DNA from: an uncultured Carboxylicivirga sp.
Lineage (GTDB): Bacteria > Bacteroidota > Bacteroidia > Bacteroidales > Marinilabiliaceae
Assembly (NCBI GenBank): GCA_947503525.1
Contig: CANNEA010000002.1
Location: 930,001-994,000, forward strand
DNA: 64,000 nucleotides
Direction: 5' to 3'
The notes under the pieces are model-generated. The model was not told the origin of the DNA. It did not search any database and was given only the letters and a program-made list of their open reading frames with translations. Made by a program: the position numbers and the translations under genes. Shown piece after piece: positions 16,211 through 24,600 of this stretch (positions are counted from its first letter, which is position 1; each line of letters starts with the position of its first letter).

Positions 16211-16240
16211 AAACCCTGCATCAAAACTGATGCAGGGTTT
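16211..16240. terminator. Bidirectional terminator between osmC and pheS
   Basis: AAACCCTGCATCA and TGATGCAGGGTTT form a perfect 13-bp stem with loop AAAC. On the minus strand the stem is followed by T-rich sequence, so it is a good terminator for pheS. Confidence 0.88.
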
Positions 16241-16261
16241 CTGTATTTTAGCTGAATCGTT

Positions 16262-17284
16262 TTAAATCTGAGCAGATTTAAATTGATCAAGGAATCGTTT
16301 ATCATTTTCAAAGAATAAGCGGATATCTTTTATTTGGTATTTCAGCATGGTAATACGCTCTATACCCATTCCAAAGGCAAATCCGGTATACGCCTTGCTG
16401 TCAATATCACTGGATTCTAAAACAGCAGGATCTACCATTCCACATCCTAGAATTTCAACCCATCCGGTATATTTACATACGTTACATCCTTTGCCACCAC
16501 ATAGGGTACATGAGATATCCATTTCAGCTGATGGTTCAGTGAATGGGAAGTATGACGGACGTAATCTGATTTTGGTATCAGCTCCGAACATCTCCTTGGC
16601 AAAATATAACAAGGTTTGTTTTAGGTCAGCAAAAGAAACATTCTCATCGATATATAAACCTTCAACCTGATGGAATATACAATGTGCACGTGCCGAAATG
16701 GCTTCATTACGAAATACACGTCCTGGGAAAATGGCTCTAACCGGAGGCTTTTGTTTTTCCATTACACGCACCTGTACCGATGATGTATGAGTACGTAATA
16801 AGACATCCGGATTGGTGGCGATGAAAAAAGTATCTTGCATATCGCGTGCCGGGTGTTCAGGTGGAAAATTTAATGCCTCAAACACATGATGGTCATCTTC
16901 TATTTCAGGTCCGTCAGCCACGTTAAATCCTAGACGGGCAAAAATTTCAACGATCTCATTTCTTACAATGGATAATGGATGGCGACTGCCAAGCTCAGCA
17001 ACAGATCCTGGTAAGGTTAAATCGGTTCCTACCTCACCATGAGTATCGTTTTCAAAAGAAGCTTTTAACTCATTTATCTTGTCAAGAGCTTGAGTTTTTA
17101 AGATATTCAGATATTTACCAACTTCTCGTTTCTGCTCGTTCGGAATAGTTTTAAACTCATCAAATAGTTGAGATACTTGTCCTTTCTTACTCAAATATTT
17201 TATCCTAAGCTGTTCTGCTTCTTCAGCGCTGCTAGCAGCCAGCTCTTTAACTTCCTCAACTAAGTGATTTATTTTATCTAACAT
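16262..17284 (-). CDS. pheS: Phenylalanine--tRNA ligase alpha subunit
   Basis: Catalytic subunit of the class II PheRS heterotetramer. The N-terminal coiled-coil tRNA arm (about residues 1-85) is followed by the class II core: HPARDMQDTFFI, LLRTHTSSVQVRVM, FRNEAISARAHCIFHQVEGL (motif 2) and GFAFGMGIERITMLKY (motif 3). The CTLCGGKGCNVCKYTGW segment has four Cys, as in many PheS proteins. At 340 residues it has standard length. pheT is not adjacent. A TAATTTTG promoter element lies at 17316. Confidence 0.96.
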   Translation of the reverse strand: MLDKINHLVEEVKELAASSAEEAEQLRIKYLSKKGQVSQLFDEFKTIPNEQKREVGKYLNILKTQALDKINELKASFENDTHGEVGTDLTLPGSVAELGSRHPLSIVRNEIVEIFARLGFNVADGPEIEDDHHVFEALNFPPEHPARDMQDTFFIATNPDVLLRTHTSSVQVRVMEKQKPPVRAIFPGRVFRNEAISARAHCIFHQVEGLYIDENVSFADLKQTLLYFAKEMFGADTKIRLRPSYFPFTEPSAEMDISCTLCGGKGCNVCKYTGWVEILGCGMVDPAVLESSDIDSKAYTGFAFGMGIERITMLKYQIKDIRLFFENDKRFLDQFKSAQI

Positions 17285-17315
17285 GCTTATCTTTTTACTT
17301 TACTATAGCGACTTG

Positions 17316-17323
17316 CAAAATTA
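17316..17323 (-). promoter_or_regulatory. -7 element (TAATTTTG) of pheS
   Basis: The minus-strand TAATTTTG fits TAnnTTTG, 32 bp upstream of the pheS ATG. Confidence 0.45.
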
Positions 17324-17377
17324 ATAAAAGCAATGACATGGGATGAAGGGGCGCTTTGTTTTTTAAGCCTTGAAAGG

Positions 17378-18673
17378 TTACTTTTTTGTAATTTCTATGC
17401 TTTTAATGCGAATTTCCTCAATTGGTCGATCAATGGCATAGGTTTTTGACAGTGCCATTTTATCTACTATGTCCATGCCTTTTGTTACCCAAGCAAAAAC
17501 AGTGTAGTCTCCATCCAGATATGGAGCGCCGCCAATTGTGGTGTACGCCTGACGCTGTTCCGCCGTATATTTCATATGCTTCTCTTTCTCCAGTTCATCC
17601 AGTTCTTTATTGTTAAAAATACGGCCTGCAACAATGTAAAACTGTGAACCATCACTTCTGTTATTTTTATTACGATCAGCTGGTAGTTTCGAGGCTGCAA
17701 TCATCCCTCTCTTGTGGAATAATTCAGGCACGATGTGCATAGGTAGTGTATATCCCGGCCCCTGCCAACCTACTACATCATCCTTTTTGGCATACTTCGA
17801 ATCAGCAGCACCAGTTTGTATCAGAAAACTGTTAATAACCCGGTGCACCAGCAAACTGTCATAAAATTGATCGCTAACCAGCTTAATAAAGTTGTCTCTG
17901 TATTTTGGTGTTTTATCAGATAAGGCAATGTGTATATTTCCTTTATTAGTAATGATTTTAAAACCTTTGATGGTGGTGTGCGATGGGTAAACTTTATTGG
18001 TTTTATCCCTAAGCTCATAAATCGATTTAGGATTTTTGATTTGCGTTTTAATTAGTTTGTTGATCCATTTAGCATGCAGCATACGTTTAGGATTTGTTGT
18101 TTGAGCTATACCGGCCAGACGATGATTTTGAGCAAATACGGCAATTCCGCTTTTAAAGTCATCTTCAAGCCAATCGTATGAAATACTGTCATTACTTACT
18201 CCTTTTTTCAATGGACTGGGGTCTGCAAATAATTTCCTGTCCTTTCGAAATAGACGATAAACTGTATCTGGAACGCTTTCGGCATCTTTGAGTTTTAGGT
18301 AATTCAGATTTCTGCGAGTTACCTTTAACAGAACGAGGTTCAGATCCAAATCGTAAGCCACATAACCTGCAATTGAAGAAAAGTCTTCCAAATCCATTGG
18401 AGAACCCTTAACCTTATAAGCCCCTTTTATTAGACTTAAGTTGGTGACAACCAGATTGGTAGCAATATAAAAGCCATAGCCATCGTTGATTCTTCGTGTG
18501 TAATGATCAAATGTACGGAGGCTTACAACTCCTTTAACGTTACTTTGAAATGAACCCTTAAAAGGCGCCCGCTCTACTTCCTTTGTCTTGTTGGATGGCG
18601 ATTGGCAGCCTATAATGATGATCAGTGATAAAGTGACAAAAAGGAATCGCAGCATATTATTGAATTTTGTCAA
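17378..18673 (-). CDS. Lipoprotein: degenerate HtrA/trypsin-like domain fused to a cyclophilin
   Basis: A signal peptide with lipobox (IIIIGCQ, Cys23) predicts an envelope lipoprotein. Residues about 45-205 have the strand order of an HtrA-like trypsin fold: DGYGFYIATNLVVTNLSLI aligns with the GSGF(I)...TNxHV region, LNLVLLKV with DLALLKV, and SGIAVFAQNHRLAGI with SGSPVFN..G.vvGI. The catalytic His is replaced by Ser80 and the Asp by Asn112, so proteolysis is unlikely although a Ser (175) aligns. Residues about 235-431 are a cyclophilin peptidyl-prolyl isomerase domain (LVHRVINSFLIQTG, DGSQFYIVAG, DGDYTVFAWV). It is the last of three tandem cyclophilin genes and overlaps the previous one by 17 bp. 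Confidence 0.8.
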   Translation of the reverse strand: MTKFNNMLRFLFVTLSLIIIIGCQSPSNKTKEVERAPFKGSFQSNVKGVVSLRTFDHYTRRINDGYGFYIATNLVVTNLSLIKGAYKVKGSPMDLEDFSSIAGYVAYDLDLNLVLLKVTRRNLNYLKLKDAESVPDTVYRLFRKDRKLFADPSPLKKGVSNDSISYDWLEDDFKSGIAVFAQNHRLAGIAQTTNPKRMLHAKWINKLIKTQIKNPKSIYELRDKTNKVYPSHTTIKGFKIITNKGNIHIALSDKTPKYRDNFIKLVSDQFYDSLLVHRVINSFLIQTGAADSKYAKKDDVVGWQGPGYTLPMHIVPELFHKRGMIAASKLPADRNKNNRSDGSQFYIVAGRIFNNKELDELEKEKHMKYTAEQRQAYTTIGGAPYLDGDYTVFAWVTKGMDIVDKMALSKTYAIDRPIEEIRIKSIEITKK

Positions 18674-19463
18674 CTGTAACTTTAATCTTAATATCAGAAT
18701 AAGGACGGTTATTTTTATCTACCGGCAGAGCAGCAATCTTATTGATTAAACTTAATCCTTCAACCACTTCGCCATAAACGGTATAATCTCCATCTAAATC
18801 AGGTGTGCCACCAGTTGTGGTGTAAGCTCTTCTTTGTTCTTCGGTAAACTCCTTTTTGTCCGACACACTATAGTGGAAATTGATTTTGTCTTTGATCTCA
18901 CGCAGTAGTTTATTAAAGGCCTTCGGATCTTCTGTTTTAAGTCTGGCCAACTCTTCCTTGTGAGGCAAATAGTATTGTGTTTTTAACTCTTTTTTAATCG
19001 GATTATTGGTGGCTTTTTCAATAAGATCTAATTCTTCATTACTGTATTTGCGACCATGTACTATGTAAAATTGAGAAACATCCGACATTTTAAAATGATT
19101 CACTGCTTCTGGTTGCCGAGGTGCACATAATGCACCTCTTTTATGAAAACAATTATCATTAAACTCAGAATCCAAATTGATAGGTTTGCCATAGCCTATG
19201 GCTTTTCCTTTTGGTGCATTTCTGGAGTCGGATGACCCGCCCTGAATAACAAATCCTTTAACAACTCGATAGAACAAGGTTTCATCGAAATGCTTCTCGC
19301 CAACAAGTTTTAGAAACTGATCTCTATGATTTGGTGTCTCATTATAGAGCTTCACCCTCATACTACCCAGGTTGGTAGAGATAGTAACATAAAAGGTTGG
19401 TTCCTGAGCTAATGATGTAAAGCAAAGGATTAAAAGGCTAATTATTAAAAGCTGTAGTTTCAT
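18657..19463 (-). CDS. Exported cyclophilin-type peptidyl-prolyl isomerase
   Basis: A 268-residue protein with a Sec signal peptide (about residues 1-19, ending SLAQ). The cyclophilin core is MRVKLYNETPNHRDQFLKL, FYRVVKGFVIQGGSSDS (catalytic Arg), SQFYIVHG and GGTPDLDGDYTVYGEVVEG. A lysine-rich, mostly helical insertion of about 70 residues separates the last two motifs, a form common in Bacteroidota periplasmic PPIases. No lipobox Cys follows the signal, so it is probably soluble in the periplasm. It is the middle gene of the triplet: 6 bp after the upstream PPIase, with a 17-bp overlap with the downstream one. Confidence 0.9.
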   Translation of the reverse strand: MKLQLLIISLLILCFTSLAQEPTFYVTISTNLGSMRVKLYNETPNHRDQFLKLVGEKHFDETLFYRVVKGFVIQGGSSDSRNAPKGKAIGYGKPINLDSEFNDNCFHKRGALCAPRQPEAVNHFKMSDVSQFYIVHGRKYSNEELDLIEKATNNPIKKELKTQYYLPHKEELARLKTEDPKAFNKLLREIKDKINFHYSVSDKKEFTEEQRRAYTTTGGTPDLDGDYTVYGEVVEGLSLINKIAALPVDKNNRPYSDIKIKVTVDKIQ

Positions 19464-19469
19464 CTATTA

Positions 19470-20279
19470 TTACTTCAGTACTTTTACGTTTAAAATATAA
19501 ACATCCTCCTTAGGCCTGTTGTTTTTATCAGTGGCAACTCCGGCTATTTCATCAACGACCTCTATACCTTCAAGTACTTCTCCAAATACAGTATAGTTAT
19601 CGTCGAGATGTGGAACGCCGCCTAAGGTTCTGTATTCTTCTTTTAAGTCGTCAGGAATTGAAATGGCTGGCAATTCGGATAATTTTTTTTCAACCAATTC
19701 TTCAATTTCAATTTTAAGGTCCATCATTGCCATTTGGTTACCTGATTGACGGCATTGATTTAAAGTATCTTTGTAGTCCTCCAATGTTTCGTAAAACAGA
19801 CTTTGGCGTTTCATTGATTTAAGGCGTTGTTCCACTTCGGTGAATTGCTCGTCGTTATAGGTTTTACCTTGTACAATATAGAATTGTGATCCTGAAGAAC
19901 GCATTTCCGGATTTACCTTATCGGGTTGTCTAGCAGCAGCCAGAGCTCCTTTTTTGTGAAAACGTTTGGGATATTTTATTTCAGCATCAATTTTATACCC
20001 CGGTCCGCCATTACCAAGTCTTGTTCCTGCCGCAGAATTTTTTGAATCAGGATCACCTCCCTGAATCATAAACTCATTCATAACACGATGGAATAATAAG
20101 GAATCGTAATAGCCTTGTTTGGCCAATTTTATGAAATTATCACGATGTAAAGGTGTGTCATCATATAATTTAATTTTCATGTCACCTTTTGAAGTTTTCA
20201 TCAATACAGTCACATTGGTCTTAGGTGTTTGACAAGCCACAAACAAAACGGACAAAACAAGAAAAATAAGATGCTTCAT
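19470..20279 (-). CDS. Lipoprotein cyclophilin-type peptidyl-prolyl isomerase
   Basis: The signal peptide with lipobox (LFVACQ, Cys16) predicts a lipid-anchored envelope protein. The cyclophilin domain is the most canonical of the three: MKIKLYDDTPLHRDNFIKL, FHRVMNEFMIQGGDPDSK, GSQFYIVQG and GGVPHLDDNYTVFGEVLEG. A helical insertion of about 70 residues lies before the last motif. It begins 3 bp after the upstream 121-residue gene. Expected role: folding of outer-membrane or secreted proteins; substrates are unknown. Confidence 0.9.
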   Translation of the reverse strand: MKHLIFLVLSVLFVACQTPKTNVTVLMKTSKGDMKIKLYDDTPLHRDNFIKLAKQGYYDSLLFHRVMNEFMIQGGDPDSKNSAAGTRLGNGGPGYKIDAEIKYPKRFHKKGALAAARQPDKVNPEMRSSGSQFYIVQGKTYNDEQFTEVEQRLKSMKRQSLFYETLEDYKDTLNQCRQSGNQMAMMDLKIEIEELVEKKLSELPAISIPDDLKEEYRTLGGVPHLDDNYTVFGEVLEGIEVVDEIAGVATDKNNRPKEDVYILNVKVLK

Positions 20280-20282
20280 TAG

Positions 20283-20648
20283 TTATACTTTTTCGTTATC
20301 GAATTCAACAGTTTTAAAATATTCAATTATGCCTTTTTTTATCAATTGATTCTGAAAAGAAGGCATCATAGATTTTAATTTCGATTGTGGCTCAAAAATT
20401 GGCCAGCCATCAGGATCAATTCCTGTTTCCTTTATGTAGCCCTGTCGGGCTAATATCCTGCATCGGGCAACATTAATGAGATCCATCTTTTCGGTTTTAC
20501 TAAACTCTTTAAATCCGATCCCCATCTCTTGTATTCCCATCATAAATAGAATAAATTCATATTCAGCTGTCACTTTAAACTGTTTACTCAATCGGAGTAT
20601 CAATTTGTCCCATTCCATCTCGAATTCACTACCTGTCATTTGCTCCAT
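20283..20648 (-). CDS. Conserved hypothetical protein, first gene of the cyclophilin operon
   Basis: A 121-residue soluble, probably helical protein with no signal peptide and no recognised domain. It has a helical KLILRLSKQFKVTAEYEFILF segment and a short ARCRILARQGYIKETGIDPDGWP segment. It lies 3 bp upstream of the first cyclophilin gene, so it should be cotranscribed with the three PPIase genes, but it is cytosolic while they are exported. Two ATGs nine bases apart (20648 and 20639) are both possible starts. I do not recognise a function. Confidence 0.65.
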   Translation of the reverse strand: MEQMTGSEFEMEWDKLILRLSKQFKVTAEYEFILFMMGIQEMGIGFKEFSKTEKMDLINVARCRILARQGYIKETGIDPDGWPIFEPQSKLKSMMPSFQNQLIKKGIIEYFKTVEFDNEKV

Positions 20649-20743
20649 AAGTTTTCAAAAATACCATTTCGCTGGCTAAGACCAAAATGTCTTAGCCTTC
20701 TGCATGAGAGAAACAGTATTAGGTGCTAAAAGTTGACATAAAA

Positions 20744-20772
20744 AAAGAGGGAGTCGTATTGACACCCTCTTT
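20744..20772 (-). terminator. Rho-independent terminator of rpsP
   Basis: AAAGAGGG / CCCTCTTT stem with an inner GTC/GAC helix. Read on the minus strand it is followed by a run of seven T. It separates rpsP from the cyclophilin operon. Confidence 0.8.
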
Positions 20773-20801
20773 CTCTATCATTTTTGAAAAGTTGTTCTGA
20801 A

Positions 20802-21389
20802 TTATTCAGCCTTTGGCTCTTCAGGAGCTTCTTCAGTTCCTTCAGCTTCCGGAGCTTCCTCTTCAGCAGCTTCTTCACCTGCAGCCTCTGCGGCGGCAGC
20901 TTTTGCAGCAGCTTCAGCTTCAGCAGCTAAATCAGCTTTTGCTTTAGCAAGAGCTTCTGCTCTTTCAGCATTCACTTTTGCTTCTTGCTCCAAACGCTCT
21001 TTGTCGGCACTCGCTTTTACACCAGCTAACTCATCTTTCTTAGCCTGGATCTTACCTTCTTTGTCAGCAAGCCATGCATTGAAACGCTTTTCAGCCTCAG
21101 CCTCATCGAAAGCACCTTTTTTAACACCTTCCAATAAGTGCTTCTTCATCATCACACCTTTGTACGAAAGAATCGCACGTGCAGTGTCTGTTGGCTGAGC
21201 ACCACTGTCTAGCCAGTTAAGGGCTTTGTCAAAATTCAAATTGATTGTAGCAGGATTGGTGTTTGGATTGTAAGATCCAATACGCTCAATGTACTTTCCA
21301 TCACGTGGAGCTCTGCTATCTGCAACTACAATGTGGTAGTATGCATACCTTTTACGTCCATGACGTGCCAGTCTAATTTTTACAGGCAT
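20802..21389 (-). CDS. rpsP: 30S ribosomal protein S16 with Ala/Glu-rich C-terminal extension
   Basis: The first 80 or so residues are S16 ([42 protein letters not shown], then [19 protein letters not shown]). The remaining 115 residues form a charged, low-complexity tail rich in Ala, Glu and Lys, ending in an acidic Glu/Ala/Pro segment. S16 of most bacteria is about 80-90 residues; long tails are known in Bacteroidota. The role of the tail is unknown. A good TTTG-N19-TATCTTTG promoter precedes it. Confidence 0.95.
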   Translation of the reverse strand: MPVKIRLARHGRKRYAYYHIVVADSRAPRDGKYIERIGSYNPNTNPATINLNFDKALNWLDSGAQPTDTARAILSYKGVMMKKHLLEGVKKGAFDEAEAEKRFNAWLADKEGKIQAKKDELAGVKASADKERLEQEAKVNAERAEALAKAKADLAAEAEAAAKAAAAEAAGEEAAEEEAPEAEGTEEAPEEPKAE

Positions 21390-21439
21390 AGTATTTCGTT
21401 TTATTAATTAAACAATTGCAAAAACTCGTTTTGCGGCTG

Positions 21440-21470
21440 CAAAGATAAGTCATTAAATATTAATAGCAAA
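21440..21470 (-). promoter_or_regulatory. Promoter of rpsP (TTTG-N19-TATCTTTG)
   Basis: On the minus strand a TTTG (-33) at 21467-21470 is followed after 19 bp by TATCTTTG (-7) at 21440-21447, matching Bacteroidota consensus and spacing. It lies about 50 bp upstream of the rpsP start. Confidence 0.65.
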
Positions 21471-21629
21471 ACAGATTGAGGATTAAGAATCTGTTAATGA
21501 GAAAAAAGCCAATGTATTAACTCAATTTGACACTTTTCAATCTGCTTTTTTAACTTCCTTTTGTCTGGCAAAATCTTATCTTCGCAAGATGCTTATCGGC
21601 ATACTTTTGATGGATTTAATTGTGATTGC

Positions 21630-24600
21630 ATGTTTTTAATATTTGATACTGAAACAACAGGTTTACCTAAAAAATTTAAAGCACCTTTAACTGACTTTGA
21701 CAATTGGCCAAGGATGGTTCAGTTGGCTTGGCAATGTCACGATATTGAAGGTAAGTTGTTGTTTGCCAAAAATCATGTGATTACGCCTGATGGTTATACT
21801 ATTCCGGAAGATGTTATTGCAGTTCATGGCATCAGTAATGAAATAGCGAAAGAAAAAGGAGTGCCTTTAAAAGAGGCTTTGCTTGATTTTGTTGAAGACA
21901 TGAAAAATGCCAAATTCATCATTGGACATAATGTTGAATTTGATATTAACATTGTTGGGTGTGAGCTCTTGCGCTGCGAGATGGAGGAAGTGATTACTTC
22001 TGCGCCTAGTTTGTGTACTAAAGATGAGAGTACTGAGTACTGTGGATTAAGGAATAAGAGTGGTACGATCAAACCACCAACGCTTACTGAGCTACATATA
22101 AAACTTTTTAATGCGCCTTTTCCTGAGGCACATAATGCAGCAGCCGATGTTGAGTACACCACGCGCTGTTTCCTTGAATTAGTGCGTGTTGATGCGATTT
22201 CTCCTGAACGATTACGCATGTCAGCAAATCAGATTCAGGCCTTCAAAACCAATAACCCGACCCAGATTAAGCCTGAAGGCATTGAATATGAGTCTTTCAA
22301 GATTAATACTTTTGATGATATTTCCATAGAGGAGGAAGAGCGAAGGCTTAAAGAAGCTGCGGCTAATGCCTCGGAACAATCTTTTGTGCATTTACATGTG
22401 CATTCGCAATATTCCATTTTGGATGGAGCCGCTAAAACCGGTGATATTGCTGCTAAAGCGAAAGCCGATGGAATGCCGGCTGTGGCTTTAACTGATCATG
22501 GTGGCATGTTTGGAAGTAAAGAGTTTCATGTGGCTTGTGGTAAATCTGAGGTTAAACCCATTATTGGAGTTGAAGCTTATGTGGCCAAAAGAGGTCATTT
22601 GCGAAAAGATGATAAAACAGATGCCGGAGGTAATCACATTATCTTACTGGCTAAAAATTATAAAGGGTATCAGAATCTCCTGAAAATGACATCCATTGCC
22701 CACACCGATGGAATGTATTATAAACCAAGAATAGATAAAGAGCTCTTAAAGACCTATAATGAAGGTGTAATTGTTACAAGTGCCTGTTTGGGAGGTGAAG
22801 TTTCGCAAAATATAATGGCGGGTAATTTCGATAAAGCCCGTGAGACAATAAAATGGTTTAAAGAGGTATTTGGTGATGATTATTACCTGGAACTGCAGCG
22901 TCATAAAAATGATGATCCCAGGTTACGCATTGATGTCTGGGAAAATCAGGTAAAGGTGAATAAGGTTATACGTGAATTGGCAGCTGAGCTGGATGTAAAG
23001 CTGGTGGCAACCAATGATGTGCATTTTGTTGAACCTGAGCATGCCGAAGCACATGATGTATTGGTGTGCCTTAGTACGGGTAGGGATTTTGATGATCCTA
23101 CACGTATGCGATATACCAAGCAGGAGTGGTTTAAAACAACCAAGGAGATGAACGAACTCTTTGCTGATGTACCTGAAGCATTGGCCAACACGGTTGAGAT
23201 AGCCAATAAAGTAGAAGCCTTTGAATTAAACTCTGATCCCATTATGCCGCCCTTCGATATTCCAGAGGACTTTGGAACATTCGAAAAGTTTAAAGAGAAG
23301 TATAATGAGGCTGATTTGAATGAAGAGTTTACCGCAAAGGCCGTTGAGCGCCTGGGGGGGTATGAAAAAACGCTCCAGATAAAGTTGGAAGCCGAGTATT
23401 TAAAGTTCTTAGCTTTCAAAGGGGCTCATGAAAGATGGGGAGAAGAATTAGAGGATTCTGTAGTTGAGCGGCTGGATTTTGAGTTGGATACAATTAAAAC
23501 CATGGGTTTTCCGGGTTACTTCTTAATTACACAGGATTTTATCAACTGGGCGAAGGATAATGCCGTATTAGTTGGACCGGGACGTGGTTCAGCTGCTGGT
23601 TCAGCGGTGGCCTATGCCATTAAAATTACCGACGTTGATCCAATAAAATACGATTTGCTGTTTGAGCGTTTCTTAAACCCTGATCGTGTATCCATGCCCG
23701 ATGTCGATATTGATTTTGATGATGATGGAAGACAAGCCGTACTGGATTATGTGACCAATAAATACGGAAAAGATAAAGTGGCGCATATCTGTACTTTTGG
23801 AACCATGGCTACCAAGAGTTCAATTAAAGATGTGGCTCGTGTATTGAGACTGGATTTATCTGAAGCTAACCGATTGGCCAAGATGGTGCCTGAAGCGCCA
23901 AAAATGAGTTTTAAGAAGGCTTACAAAGAAGAACCTGAACTTTTAAAAGAAAAGGATTCTCCAAATCCACTGATAGCGCAAACCATCAAATTTGCGGAGG
24001 CTCTCGAAGGGTCAGTGCGTCAAACGGGTGTACATGCATGTGGAATATTAATAGGTAAAAATCCGTTGGAAGAGCATCTGCCTGTGATGCCAACCAAGGG
24101 TGAGGATTTATTAACTACTCAATACGATGGCCGTTTTGTTGAAGATATAGGTTTATTAAAAATGGACTTTCTGGGTCTGAAAACCCTTTCTATTATAAAG
24201 GAGGTCTTGGCCAATATTAAATTATCCAAAGGAATTGATGTTGATATCAACAATGTGGTAATGGATGATGTAGAGACCTTTGAGCTGTTTAGCCGAGGAG
24301 AAACAACTGCCATATTCCAGTTTGAGTCACCGGGAATGAAGAAGCATTTACGCTCGCTTCAGCCCAACCGATTTGAGGATTTGGTGGCCATGAATGCCTT
24401 ATATCGTCCCGGGCCAATGGAATATATCCCTTCCTTTATTGCCCGTAAGCATGGCCGGGAAGAAATACAATATGACCATCCCATGATGGAACCTTACTTG
24501 AAGGATACCTATGGGATTACCGTTTATCAGGAGCAGGTGATGCTTCAGTCCAGGGCCTTGGGAGGTTTTACACGTGGTGATTCTGACTCCTTGCGTAAGG

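Noticed and set aside
21561-21629. N-terminal extension of dnaE from a TTG
   Set aside because: The added residues have no conserved character and the ATG at 21630 places the exonuclease strand at the usual N-terminus.
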